64,000 nt of DNA from Alphaproteobacteria bacterium. GTDB taxonomy: Bacteria; Myxococcota_A; UBA796; CAJQPC01. The stretch spans positions 434,001 to 498,000 of the forward strand of contig JACKEV010000008.1 of assembly GCA_020632795.1 (NCBI GenBank). Direction: 5' to 3'. Positions 51,226 to 58,099 of this stretch are shown piece after piece (position 1 is the first letter of the stretch; each line of letters begins with the position of its first letter). Made by a program: the position numbers and the translations under genes. Under the pieces are notes generated by a model, which was not told where the DNA came from, searched no databases, and saw nothing but the letters and a program-made list of their open reading frames with translations.

Positions 51226-52809
51226 ATGAAGAAGCTGCTGCTCGCCTGTAGCGCCCTCGGCCTGACAGCGCTGGCCCTCGCCTCCGACGTCGGCGCCGGT
51301 GACGCGAAGCCCAACCCGATCATCCTCATCGGCATGGACGGGGGGGAGTGGTCGGTCATCGAGCGGTTGTGGGCCGAGGGCAAGCTGCCCAACCTCAAGC
51401 GCATGTCCGAGGAGGGCGTCCGCGCGCCCTTGAAGTCCCACTACGGCATGTCTCCGGTCATCTGGACGACCATCGCCACGGGCATGAAGGACACCAAGCA
51501 CGGCATCGAGGCCTTCACGATCTTCACCGAGGAGGGCGACGTCCCGTTCTCGGCCACCCTGCGCAAGGTGCCGGCGGTCTGGAACATGCTGAGCACCGTG
51601 GATCGCCGCGCGGCGGTGCTCTCCTGGTGGGCGTCCTGGCCGGCCGAGGAGATCAACGGCCACATCATCACCGAGAAGGGGCAGACCGACCTGGAGCGGC
51701 GGGTGTCCCCGGCGTCCTGGCAGGCGGCGTTCGAGCAGGAGCTGAGCGTCGTCAACTCCGAGCAGGTGCTGTTCAAGGGCGGGGCCGACTTCGCGCCCGA
51801 GGACCGCATGACCCTGCACTTCGCCAAGAAGTTCGCCTCGGAGCAGCAGCACGACCTCATCCTGGCCTACTTCCGGGGCACCGACGCGGTCAGCCACAAG
51901 TACTGGAAGTGGTGGGAGCCCGAGGCCTTCGAGAACGTCACCGAAGCGGGCATGGAGAAGTACGGCAGCAAGGTCCCCGAGAAGTACGTCGCCACCGACA
52001 AGGCCATCGGCCAGATCATCAAGGCCGCGCCGAAGAACACCAACTTCTTCATCGTCAGCGACCACGGCTTCCACGCCGCCCCCGACGAGCCCATCAAGCT
52101 GACCCTGGACTCCAACGAGCTGTTCGTCGCGATGGGGTTGTTGACCTACCAGAAGGGCACCACCCTGCCGGACTGCTCGAAGTCGACGGTCTACACGCAC
52201 CTCTCGCCGACCAACGCCAAGAAGAAGAAGCTGCGCCTGTGCATGGCCGGGCGCGACGAGGGCGGCACCCTCACCGAGAAGGACAAGGCCGCGAAGCTGG
52301 CCGAGCTGCAGCGCACCCTCAACGGGGTCACCTTCGACAACGGCGGCCGGATCTTCACCTTCCGCGAGCCCAACGGCAGCGACGACGAGGTCGAGGCCGA
52401 CCTCATCCTGGAGGTCACCCCCAACGCCGACGACGTCTCCAAGGTGCTGGTGTACAAGGGTCAGAAGATCAAGGGCCCCATCGGCCGCACCGCGGTGGTC
52501 ACCGGCACCCACCCCGAGAGCCCTCCGGGCATCTTCATCGCCTGGGGCCCGGACATCAACCCCAGCGTCTCGGCGGCGGGCGTGGACATCCACGACATCA
52601 CCCCGACCCTGCTCTACGGCCTGAACCTCCCCATCGCCGAGGACTTCGACGGCCGCCCCTGGATCGAGCTGTTCTCGGCGGAGTTCCAGAAGGCCTGGCC
52701 GATGAAGCACATCGCGTCGTGGGGCAAGATGGGCGACACGAACGTGACGCGCAGCAGCGAGGATGATGCGACGTTGGAGCAGTTGCGGGAGCTGGGGTAC
52801 ATCGACTGA
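51226..52809 (+). CDS. Exported type I phosphodiesterase/nucleotide pyrophosphatase-family protein
   Basis: 527 residues with an N-terminal signal peptide (KKLLLACSALGLTALALA) and GGAGAGA upstream. Alkaline-phosphatase-superfamily metal ligands are visible in order: ILIGMDGGEW (Asp), the nucleophile region MSPVIWTTIATG (Ser or Thr), YFRGTDAVSH (Asp, His), IVSDHGFH (Asp, His) and VTGTHPES (His). It probably hydrolyses phosphodiesters or phosphonates in the periplasm. The residues give the fold but not the substrate. Confidence 0.8.
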   Translation: MKKLLLACSALGLTALALASDVGAGDAKPNPIILIGMDGGEWSVIERLWAEGKLPNLKRMSEEGVRAPLKSHYGMSPVIWTTIATGMKDTKHGIEAFTIFTEEGDVPFSATLRKVPAVWNMLSTVDRRAAVLSWWASWPAEEINGHIITEKGQTDLERRVSPASWQAAFEQELSVVNSEQVLFKGGADFAPEDRMTLHFAKKFASEQQHDLILAYFRGTDAVSHKYWKWWEPEAFENVTEAGMEKYGSKVPEKYVATDKAIGQIIKAAPKNTNFFIVSDHGFHAAPDEPIKLTLDSNELFVAMGLLTYQKGTTLPDCSKSTVYTHLSPTNAKKKKLRLCMAGRDEGGTLTEKDKAAKLAELQRTLNGVTFDNGGRIFTFREPNGSDDEVEADLILEVTPNADDVSKVLVYKGQKIKGPIGRTAVVTGTHPESPPGIFIAWGPDINPSVSAAGVDIHDITPTLLYGLNLPIAEDFDGRPWIELFSAEFQKAWPMKHIASWGKMGDTNVTRSSEDDATLEQLRELGYID

Positions 52810-53266
52810 TCGCAGGCGGGGCGGGATCGTCGATTCTGGCCTGTTTGGAGGGATCGACGGAGCCCGGCGGGGACCGCCGAGGGGGCTGAGGTTCCGAGGG
52901 CTCGTGCGGTGGGCCCTCCTGGAAGAGACGGGCGTGGAGATGCCCGTGGTCACGGCGTTGTTGGTGACCGGCCCTCCGTCGAGCGCCGCCAGCCGGCATT
53001 GGAACGGGGCAGACGCCGCTCGTTCCGGCCGAGGTGGGGGAGGTGCCGACGGTGGAGGCGGAGGGGCCGGCCGTTCAAGCGGTCGTGACCGAGGAGCCGC
53101 CTCTTGGGATCGAGGTCCGCTTGGAGGGGAACTTCGATGGAAGGGTATCGCAGCGTGGGAGGTGGTGGGCGCCGTGGGTTGAGATCACATCTCCCGTCCC
53201 CCACGCCATCCACCAGAGACCGCCCGCCCCTCGACAACGGCATCCCGAGGCGTAGAATCCCTGCCC
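52810..53266. other. Gene-free stretch upstream of the first DGR target gene
   Basis: About 450 bases without a convincing gene. Short frames exist on both strands (for example a GTG frame near 53034 of about 73 codons), but none has a good start or recognisable domain. It does not contain any segment resembling the VR or a template repeat. It probably carries the promoter of the gene at 53267. Confidence 0.5.
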
Positions 53267-55696
53267 GTGCCCGCTCCCTCGCCGCAATTCGTCTTCAACC
53301 ACGCTGCTCACGTCCAGGTGATCGAGCGGGGAGACGGCTACCAGCTCACCGTGGACGGCCGGCGCTGGTCCCCGCCGGACCCCGCGCTGGCCCGTCTCCT
53401 CCAGGGCGACGCGGCCTCCCGGCTGCTCCCCCTCGCCGCCGCGCTGCGGGCCTGCGGCGACACCCCCAACGACATCCGCCAGGCCCTGCTGGCCTGGCGC
53501 CTCGACGCCCTCGCCGCCCAGGCCGAGGGGGGCTGGCCCGCCGTGCTGGCCTTCGCGGACGACGCCCAGCGCGGCCAGCTCTACGGGCGCGCTTTTCCGT
53601 TGGAGGCCTTGAGCCCCGACGCCTTGGGCAGCGCCTTCCAGGCCGCCGTGTCCGCCGCTCTGCTGCTGGCGCCCCTGGACCGGGGCCTGTGGTGCGTCTT
53701 CGCCGAGCGCGGCGAGCTGCCCGCCGTGCCGAAGAGCCCCCTGCACGCCTGGGTCATCGCCCTGGTGGAGCGCGCTGCCAGCTTCCCCCCGACCCGCCAG
53801 CGCCCCGGCGGCCCCCTGGGCGTGCTCTTGGAGAACGCGCAGCGCCGGCTGGAGGAGGACGGCTGGGCCCACCTGCCCCTGGCCGAGCTGCGCGAGCGCT
53901 GGACCGCGCACCTCCAGCACCAGCACGGGGGCTTCCGGCGCTGGTTGAAGGGCGCGCTCGCCCAGGTGGGCGGGCTGACCGGGGCCTGGGGGGCCGCCCT
54001 CGACCCTCGGGACCCCCAGCCCGTCCCCGACGCGGGCCCCGCGCTGACCCTGCCCGACGAGGCTCTGCGCGCCGAGCGGGCCACCCGCAAGCGGGAGATG
54101 GAGGAGCTGCTGGACGAGGCCCGTCGGCTGCTGGAGGGGCCGCCCTTCCGCCCCGAGGCGCTGCGGGCGTGGCGCCAGGGGCGGGACCAGGCGGTCGTGG
54201 CGCTGTCGGTGGCCCGGCAGTACCAGCAGCGCGGGGCGCCGGACCCGGCGCTCCTGGCCTTGATGGCGGCGTATGAGGCCGAAGCCCTGGGCCTGCTGGA
54301 GCGGGCGCGGGCGCGGCGGGCCCAGCAGCTCGGCTTCCTGGGCGGGGTGGCGGTGGCGATGCCGGGGCCGCTGGTGGCGCTGTGGGCGGGGAGTCTGTGG
54401 TTGCTCAGCAGCAGGTTGTTCTGGGTTGTCTTGGCCCTGTTGGGATTGTTTGGGGTGAAGCAGGCCATCGATGACCTCCAGGCTCGCGGGCAGATCGAGG
54501 TAGGTGCGCCACCGACGCAGGAGGACGTACAGTTCATGGCGCGCGCGCTGGACGCGCCGGAGCTGGTGTGGCCGATGACGCCGGAGCAACCAGCGGTGGA
54601 GCTGTCGCCAGTGGGGACGGTGATGCCGGAGCTTGACGACCCCACACACGCCGAGCCACCCCACGAGCCCGAGCCGGTCGCCGAGCCCGAGCCCCCCGAG
54701 GTCGCAGATCCACCCCCCGAAGAGCCCGAGCCCGCCGAGCTCTCGGAGCCGCGGGCCCTCGATCCCGCCGATGAAGACGGCGTCACGGACGTCGAGACCT
54801 CCGAGGACCCCGCGCCCATCGAGGTGACGGAGCCTGACGCTGCGCCCGGTGAGCTGGGCGCCCCAGACGGCGCCGCGACGGGCACCCCGACCGTGGACGA
54901 CGACGGCCCGACGGGCCAGGCCGTGGGGCGCTTCGTGGTGCCCGGCGGGTCCGGGGTGGAGATGGTGCAGCTCTCAGGGGGGCGGTTCAGGATGGGCAGC
55001 CCGGAGTCTGAGGACGGCCGGGACACAGACGAGAGCCCTGTCCACGCCGTCACCCTCTCCGGCTTCTCCATCGCCACGACCGAGACCACCCAGGCGCAGT
55101 TCCAGGAGCGCATGGGCTACAACCCCTCGGACAATCAGGGCTGCGCGGACTGCCCCGTGGAGCAGGTGAGCTGGTACGAGGCGGCGGCGTACTGCAACGC
55201 CTTGTCCCAGGATGAGGGGCTGCCCCTCTGCTACGACTGCTCGGGGGAGGGCACGGACGTGAGCTGTGCCGCCACGGCGTCACCCTCGGCCTGTGGCTAC
55301 CGCCTGCCCACCGAGGCCGAGTGGGAGTACGCGGCGCGGGCGGGCAGCACGACCGCGTACTGGTGGGGAGACGACACGGAGGGGCTGGACGCGCACACCT
55401 GGCACGACGGCAACAGCAGCGACAAGACCCACGCGGTGGGCGCCGAGGGTCACGCGAACCTCTGGGGCCTCTCCGACATGCTCGGCAACGTCTACGAGTG
55501 GACCCACGACGACCTAGGGACCTACGGCCAGGCGGCTGTGACAAACCCCTTGGGAAGTGACAATTTGCGCGGTGTGCGCGGCGGGTCGTTCGGCCGCGAG
55601 CCCAGGTTCCTGCGCTCGGCGAACCGGAACAGGGACTCGCCCGAGCTCCGGGACAGTCTCCTCGGCTTTCGTTGTGCGCGCTCCGGCCCCGATTGA
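53267..55696 (+). CDS. Membrane-anchored FGE-domain protein, DGR target 1
   Basis: 809 residues from GTG 53267. The N-terminus carries FVFNHAAHVQVIERGDGYQL, resembling the YVFNNPQNVQIVETGDG motif of the EAD adaptor at 60931. Residues 30-350 are helical with no named domain. A strongly hydrophobic stretch at about 354-398 gives one or two membrane passes. A 150-residue Pro/Glu/Asp linker follows. Residues about 565-809 are an FGE-sulfatase (C-type-lectin-like) domain: VQLSGGRFRMGSPES, CPVEQVSWYEAAAYCNAL, RLPTEAEWEYAARAGS, MLGNVYEWT, GVRGGSF, ending in LGFRCARSGPD. Formylglycine-generating activity is unlikely; the domain is used as a ligand binder in DGR systems. Its last 130 bases are VR1. 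Confidence 0.8.
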   Translation: MPAPSPQFVFNHAAHVQVIERGDGYQLTVDGRRWSPPDPALARLLQGDAASRLLPLAAALRACGDTPNDIRQALLAWRLDALAAQAEGGWPAVLAFADDAQRGQLYGRAFPLEALSPDALGSAFQAAVSAALLLAPLDRGLWCVFAERGELPAVPKSPLHAWVIALVERAASFPPTRQRPGGPLGVLLENAQRRLEEDGWAHLPLAELRERWTAHLQHQHGGFRRWLKGALAQVGGLTGAWGAALDPRDPQPVPDAGPALTLPDEALRAERATRKREMEELLDEARRLLEGPPFRPEALRAWRQGRDQAVVALSVARQYQQRGAPDPALLALMAAYEAEALGLLERARARRAQQLGFLGGVAVAMPGPLVALWAGSLWLLSSRLFWVVLALLGLFGVKQAIDDLQARGQIEVGAPPTQEDVQFMARALDAPELVWPMTPEQPAVELSPVGTVMPELDDPTHAEPPHEPEPVAEPEPPEVADPPPEEPEPAELSEPRALDPADEDGVTDVETSEDPAPIEVTEPDAAPGELGAPDGAATGTPTVDDDGPTGQAVGRFVVPGGSGVEMVQLSGGRFRMGSPESEDGRDTDESPVHAVTLSGFSIATTETTQAQFQERMGYNPSDNQGCADCPVEQVSWYEAAAYCNALSQDEGLPLCYDCSGEGTDVSCAATASPSACGYRLPTEAEWEYAARAGSTTAYWWGDDTEGLDAHTWHDGNSSDKTHAVGAEGHANLWGLSDMLGNVYEWTHDDLGTYGQAAVTNPLGSDNLRGVRGGSFGREPRFLRSANRNRDSPELRDSLLGFRCARSGPD
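55566..55696 (+). other. DGR variable region 1 (VR1)
   Basis: The last 131 bases of the first FGE gene match the 3' end of the second FGE gene. The first 27 bases (55566-55592) are identical, then 16 single-base differences occur between 55593 and 55657, then identity resumes through the stop. The differences affect 12 codons, none silently, and 15 of 16 are in codon positions 1 or 2. Many VR1 codons at these sites are AAC, AGG or GAC, as expected when the template has adenines there. The invariant 3' part is the candidate initiation-of-mutagenic-homing (IMH) segment. Confidence 0.85.
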
Positions 55697-55801
55697 GCCC
55701 TTGAATCCTTGAAAAATTCAAAAAATGAATCGCGCGGAGCGCGATCGCGGCGAAATGACAAACCTGACAATTGTCGCGCAACGTGACACGGGTTGTCAGC
55801 C
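55658..55801. repeat. Left arm of a 144-bp inverted repeat bracketing the RT cassette
   Basis: Starts inside VR1 and continues 105 bases beyond its stop codon. The reverse complement at 57864-58007 matches over nearly the whole length, with about ten mismatches clustered near 55712-55720 and 55751-55753. It includes the end of the FGE coding sequence, the stop codon, a small hairpin and TGACAA/TTGTCA boxes. Confidence 0.85.
55729..55745. other. Hairpin 3' of VR1 (7-bp stem, 3-base loop)
   Basis: ATCGCGC-GGA-GCGCGAT lies 32 bases after the VR1 stop. Short GC-rich hairpins or cruciforms just downstream of the VR are a known requirement for DGR homing in studied systems, so this is the likely counterpart. 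It is conserved at the other arm. Confidence 0.65.
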
Positions 55802-55821
55802 AGATTGACAACCTGTGTCAC
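55783..55821. other. 16-bp stem hairpin overlapping the RT stop codon
   Basis: GTGACACGGGTTGTCA pairs with TGACAACCTGTGTCAC around a seven-base loop, with one mismatch. The distal arm includes the stop codon of the RT gene. It may terminate transcription from both converging genes, or be a protein-binding palindrome; the arms contain the TTGTCA motif repeated around the cassette. Confidence 0.6.
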
Positions 55822-56813
55822 CCGAAGTCGACCAGCCCCGCGTATGACCGCAGACACCGCTCCAGCGCCTGGGTGTCCTTCTGCGCGGCTTGAACGACCT
55901 TCCACCGCAGCCGGCGACGCATCGCCCGGCCCGGTGTCAGGCCGGCGCGGCTGATCCGGTAGCCCAGGAAGGTGGTGGGCTGGTGGGCGGGCTGCACCTG
56001 CTGATGCTTGGGGTTCAGGGCCAGGCCTCGGTGGCTGTGCAGCCAGCTGCGGATGGCCTCTCGGTGGTGCTCCAGGCGGGCGCGCTCGTCGTCGAACAAC
56101 ACGACGTCATCCATGAACCGCAGCCAGGCTCGGACCTTGAGCTGGCGTTTGGCGAAGTGGTCCAGGCCGTCCAGGTACAGGGAGCCCGAGAACTGGCTGA
56201 GCAGCGAGCCGATGGGCAGCCCGCGGCCTGGAAGGACCGGGTCTCGGGCGAGCCCCAGCGCCTCGATGGCGAGCGGAGCCCGGTACACGCCCCCGCCGTG
56301 CTCCAGCAGCTTCGCGATCAGCGCGGTGGTGTCGCGGTCCCGCAGCCGGCGGGCGTAGAGGCCCAGCAGGGTGTCGTGGCGGACGGTCAGGAAGTACCGC
56401 CGGATGTCCAGGCGCAGCCGATATCGGTGACGCCGGGTCCACGCCAGGTAGCGCAGGGCGGCGCGGTGGGGGCCGCGCCCCAGCCCCCAGGCGTAGCTGT
56501 CATGGATGAAGCTGCGCGCGTAGTGGGGCGCCAGTTCTCCGATGAGGGCCTGGTGCAGGATCCGGTCTCGGATGGAGGGCGCGGCGATCAGGCGCAGCTT
56601 GGGGTCCCGGACCAGGCTGAGATGGTAGGGCTCAGGCTCGAAGTCCCCCGCGCGCAGCGCCCGGGAGAGCGCCAGCACCGCGCGGTCGGCCTCCAGGTCG
56701 AACGCGGCCATGCGCGGCTGTCGCCGCTTGCCTCGCCGGGCGCGCCGCCAGGCCCGCCACAGGGTTACCGGGTCGCTGATCCGCGCGAAGCTGCCAGCCG
56801 GGACCGAGCGCAT
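55818..56813 (-). CDS. DGR-type reverse transcriptase
   Basis: 331 residues from ATG 56813, which overlaps an upstream TGA (TGATG); a GTG at 56876 would add 21 residues but lies in VR-like DNA. The motifs are those of DGR RTs: RARRGKRRQPRMAAF near the N-terminus, KLRLIAAPSIRDRILHQAL (RT motif 1-2), SFIHDSYAWGLGRGPHRA, RLDIRRYFLTV (motif A), LPIGSLLSQF (the DGR-type IGxxxSQ in place of QGxxxSP), WLRFMDDVVLF (FMDD catalytic motif, about residue 232) and TTFLGYRIS. All catalytic aspartates are present. It would copy the template RNA with errors at adenines, together with Avd. Confidence 0.93.
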   Translation of the reverse strand: MRSVPAGSFARISDPVTLWRAWRRARRGKRRQPRMAAFDLEADRAVLALSRALRAGDFEPEPYHLSLVRDPKLRLIAAPSIRDRILHQALIGELAPHYARSFIHDSYAWGLGRGPHRAALRYLAWTRRHRYRLRLDIRRYFLTVRHDTLLGLYARRLRDRDTTALIAKLLEHGGGVYRAPLAIEALGLARDPVLPGRGLPIGSLLSQFSGSLYLDGLDHFAKRQLKVRAWLRFMDDVVLFDDERARLEHHREAIRSWLHSHRGLALNPKHQQVQPAHQPTTFLGYRISRAGLTPGRAMRRRLRWKVVQAAQKDTQALERCLRSYAGLVDFG

Positions 56814-56839
56814 CAGCCGCGCAGGTGTGCCCACCCGCG

Positions 56840-56867
56840 GTCGAACGACCCGCCGCGCACACCGCGC
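56840..56867 (-). other. 28-bp VR-like remnant between avd and RT
   Basis: A stretch of 28 bases is identical to the 5' part of VR2 (plus coordinates 58071-58098) and, for 26 bases, to VR1. It encodes GVRGGSFD in the corresponding frame and continues with RGWAHLRG before a stop. It lies at the place where the template repeat normally sits in avd-TR-RT loci. However, the adenine-rich mutable core and the IMH-like 3' end are absent. Confidence 0.7.
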
Positions 56868-56901
56868 GCGAGCCACCGGCGTTCCGGGCCTGCGCGCCCC
56901 C

Positions 56902-57234
56902 TCATATCGGACCCAGCGCCCGACGCCACCCGCCGAGCTGTCGCCCCAGGTCGTCGCAGCAGCCCAGGGCGAACAGGAGCTGTTCGTCGTCCAGCAGGTC
57001 CAGGGCGGCGGCCATGCGCAGGTGGATCCGCAGCGTGAACAGGAGCTGGTCGGCGCGGTCGATGTTGAGGCCCCGGTCCAGCCCCCGCAGCGCGAGGCTC
57101 AAAGCCTCGATCAGGTCCAGGCTGCCCTCGCACAGTCGCCGGGGCAGCGCGCCGGGGGCTGCGTCGAAGTGCTCCAGGAGCCAGGTGCAAAGCTCGAAGC
57201 TGTGAACGAAGAGGGGCGCGGACTTCTCGATCAT
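56902..57234 (-). CDS. avd: Avd-like accessory protein of the DGR
   Basis: 110 residues, ATG 57234 overlapping the HTH stop by four bases. A predicted four-helix bundle: VHSFELCTWLLEHFDAAPG, LCEGSLDLIEALSLALRG, ADQLLFTLRIHLRMAAALDLL and a final DDEQLLFALGCCDDLGRQLGGW. The LRxxLRxA...L(D/S)...GRQLGGW ending is characteristic of the Avd/four-helix (S23/IVP-related) family. Avd binds RT and template RNA in DGRs. It is followed by the RT after 88 bases. Confidence 0.85.
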   Translation of the reverse strand: MIEKSAPLFVHSFELCTWLLEHFDAAPGALPRRLCEGSLDLIEALSLALRGLDRGLNIDRADQLLFTLRIHLRMAAALDLLDDEQLLFALGCCDDLGRQLGGWRRALGPI

Positions 57235-57773
57235 CGGGGCTTCCTGTCGAGCCGTCGGAGCAGCCCCGCCAGCGCGGGCATCAGCTCCTGCTCGATCTCG
57301 GTGGCCAGATCGTCTGGATTACCGGCGATCAGGGCCGCGCAGACGGCCCGACTGGCCTGATCCCGGGCCTGCGCGTAGGCCGCTGCCTTGTCCCCATCGC
57401 GGTAGCGGTGGCAGCCCAGGGCGAGCTGCTCCAACACCTCACGCAGATGCACCGCGCAGGGATGCGTGTCCCCCGTGGAGGCGACCGCGCGCTGATACAG
57501 GGGCAGCGCCACCTGGAAGGCCTTCAGGTCTCGCACCGAGTAGCGGGTCTTCTCCGGCTGCGTGTCCAGCGCGTCGTCGACCACGGCGCGGAGGAGGCGC
57601 TTCTTGCGGGCCTTGGCCCGGCGTTGACCCTCGCTGAGCGGCAGATCCTCGCTGCGGATGACCCAACGACTGCCGTCCTTGTGGGCGGGCAGCCGTCCGG
57701 TCTGGATGAGGTAGCGGATCTGCCGGGGGGACTTGCCGAGCTGGTCGGCGGCCTGGCGGAGGGAGAGGTCCAT
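57231..57773 (-). CDS. Excisionase/MerR-type HTH protein, probable DGR regulator
   Basis: 180 residues from ATG 57773; an upstream TTG lies inside a palindrome and is rejected. Residues 1-45 form a helix-turn-helix of the HTH_17/MerR type (LRQAADQLGKSPRQIRYLIQ, then TGRLPAHKDGSRWVI wing). A basic stretch (RRAKARKKR) follows, then about 120 helical residues with a DTHPCAVHLREVLEQLALG block and AYAQARDQASRAVCAAL, perhaps a helical-bundle partner of Avd. First gene of the HTH-avd-RT operon. Repeated TTGTCA/TGACAA palindromes upstream suggest autoregulation. Confidence 0.75.
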   Translation of the reverse strand: MDLSLRQAADQLGKSPRQIRYLIQTGRLPAHKDGSRWVIRSEDLPLSEGQRRAKARKKRLLRAVVDDALDTQPEKTRYSVRDLKAFQVALPLYQRAVASTGDTHPCAVHLREVLEQLALGCHRYRDGDKAAAYAQARDQASRAVCAALIAGNPDDLATEIEQELMPALAGLLRRLDRKPR

Positions 57774-57811
57774 GCGGGGGCCGGTTGGAGGGGCAGCGCG
57801 AGGTAGCGCGG

Positions 57812-57828
57812 GTGACAAGCGTTGTCAC
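57812..57828. promoter_or_regulatory. Palindromic operator candidate upstream of the HTH gene
   Basis: GTGACAAGCGTTGTCAC is a perfect 7-bp palindrome with a three-base centre, 39 bases upstream of the HTH start. Further TGACAA/TTGTCA boxes follow at about 57845, 57866, 57890 and 57903. The spacing fits a repressor or activator site for the adjacent regulator (inference). Confidence 0.55.
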
Positions 57829-57863
57829 GAAGATGACGGAGAGCTGACAATACTTGTCCGTCA

Positions 57864-58007
57864 GGCTGACAACGTGTGTCACGTTGCGCGACAATTGTCA
57901 GGGTTGTCATTTTGTCGCGATCGCGCTCCGCGCGATTCATTTTTTCAAGGATTCAAGGATTCAAGGGCTCAATCGGGGCCGGAGCGCGCACAACGAAAGC
58001 CGAGGAG
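57864..58007. repeat. Right arm of the 144-bp inverted repeat bracketing the RT cassette
   Basis: Reverse complement of 55658-55801. It contains the end of the second FGE gene including its stop codon, the matching hairpin at 57920-57936 and TTGTCA boxes. The two arms flank 2.06 kb carrying HTH, avd and RT. Confidence 0.85.
57920..57936. other. Hairpin 3' of VR2 (7-bp stem, 3-base loop)
   Basis: ATCGCGC-TCC-GCGCGAT, the inverted counterpart of 55729-55745, lies 32 bases beyond the stop of the second target gene. Its conservation in both arms supports a role in homing. Confidence 0.65.
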
Positions 58008-58099
58008 CCAGCCCCGGACCGCGGGCGAGCGCCCGATCCGGAACGCCGAGCGCAGGTCCCAGGGCTCGCTGTCGAACGACCCGCCGCGCACACCGCGCA
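57969..58099 (-). other. DGR variable region 2 (VR2)
   Basis: The 3' end of the NACHT-FGE gene, aligned without gaps to VR1 over 131 bases. Only the 16 sites listed for VR1 differ. At those codons VR2 encodes Asp, Ser, Trp, Asp, Phe, Ile, Gly, Arg, Ala, Val, Gly, Trp, where VR1 has Gly, Arg, Arg, Phe, Asn, Asn, Arg, Asp, Glu, Leu, Asp, Ser. The upstream 27 bases and the downstream stop region are unchanged. Confidence 0.85.

Noticed and set aside
53034..53255. Short plus-strand frame of about 73 codons upstream of DGR target 1
   Set aside because: It has only a GTG start with no good ribosome site, no recognisable domain, and overlaps other equally plausible frames.
55566..55696. VR1 considered as the template repeat itself, because it holds many AAC/AGG/GAC codons
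   Set aside because: It lies in a full coding context and lacks adenine at seven of the 16 variable sites, so VR2 could not have been copied from it by adenine-only mutagenesis.
55690..57970. Retron interpretation: RT next to inverted repeats that could be an msr-msd
   Set aside because: The RT has the DGR-type IGxxxSQ motif and an Avd partner, and no msr/msd-like structured RNA with branching G was seen.
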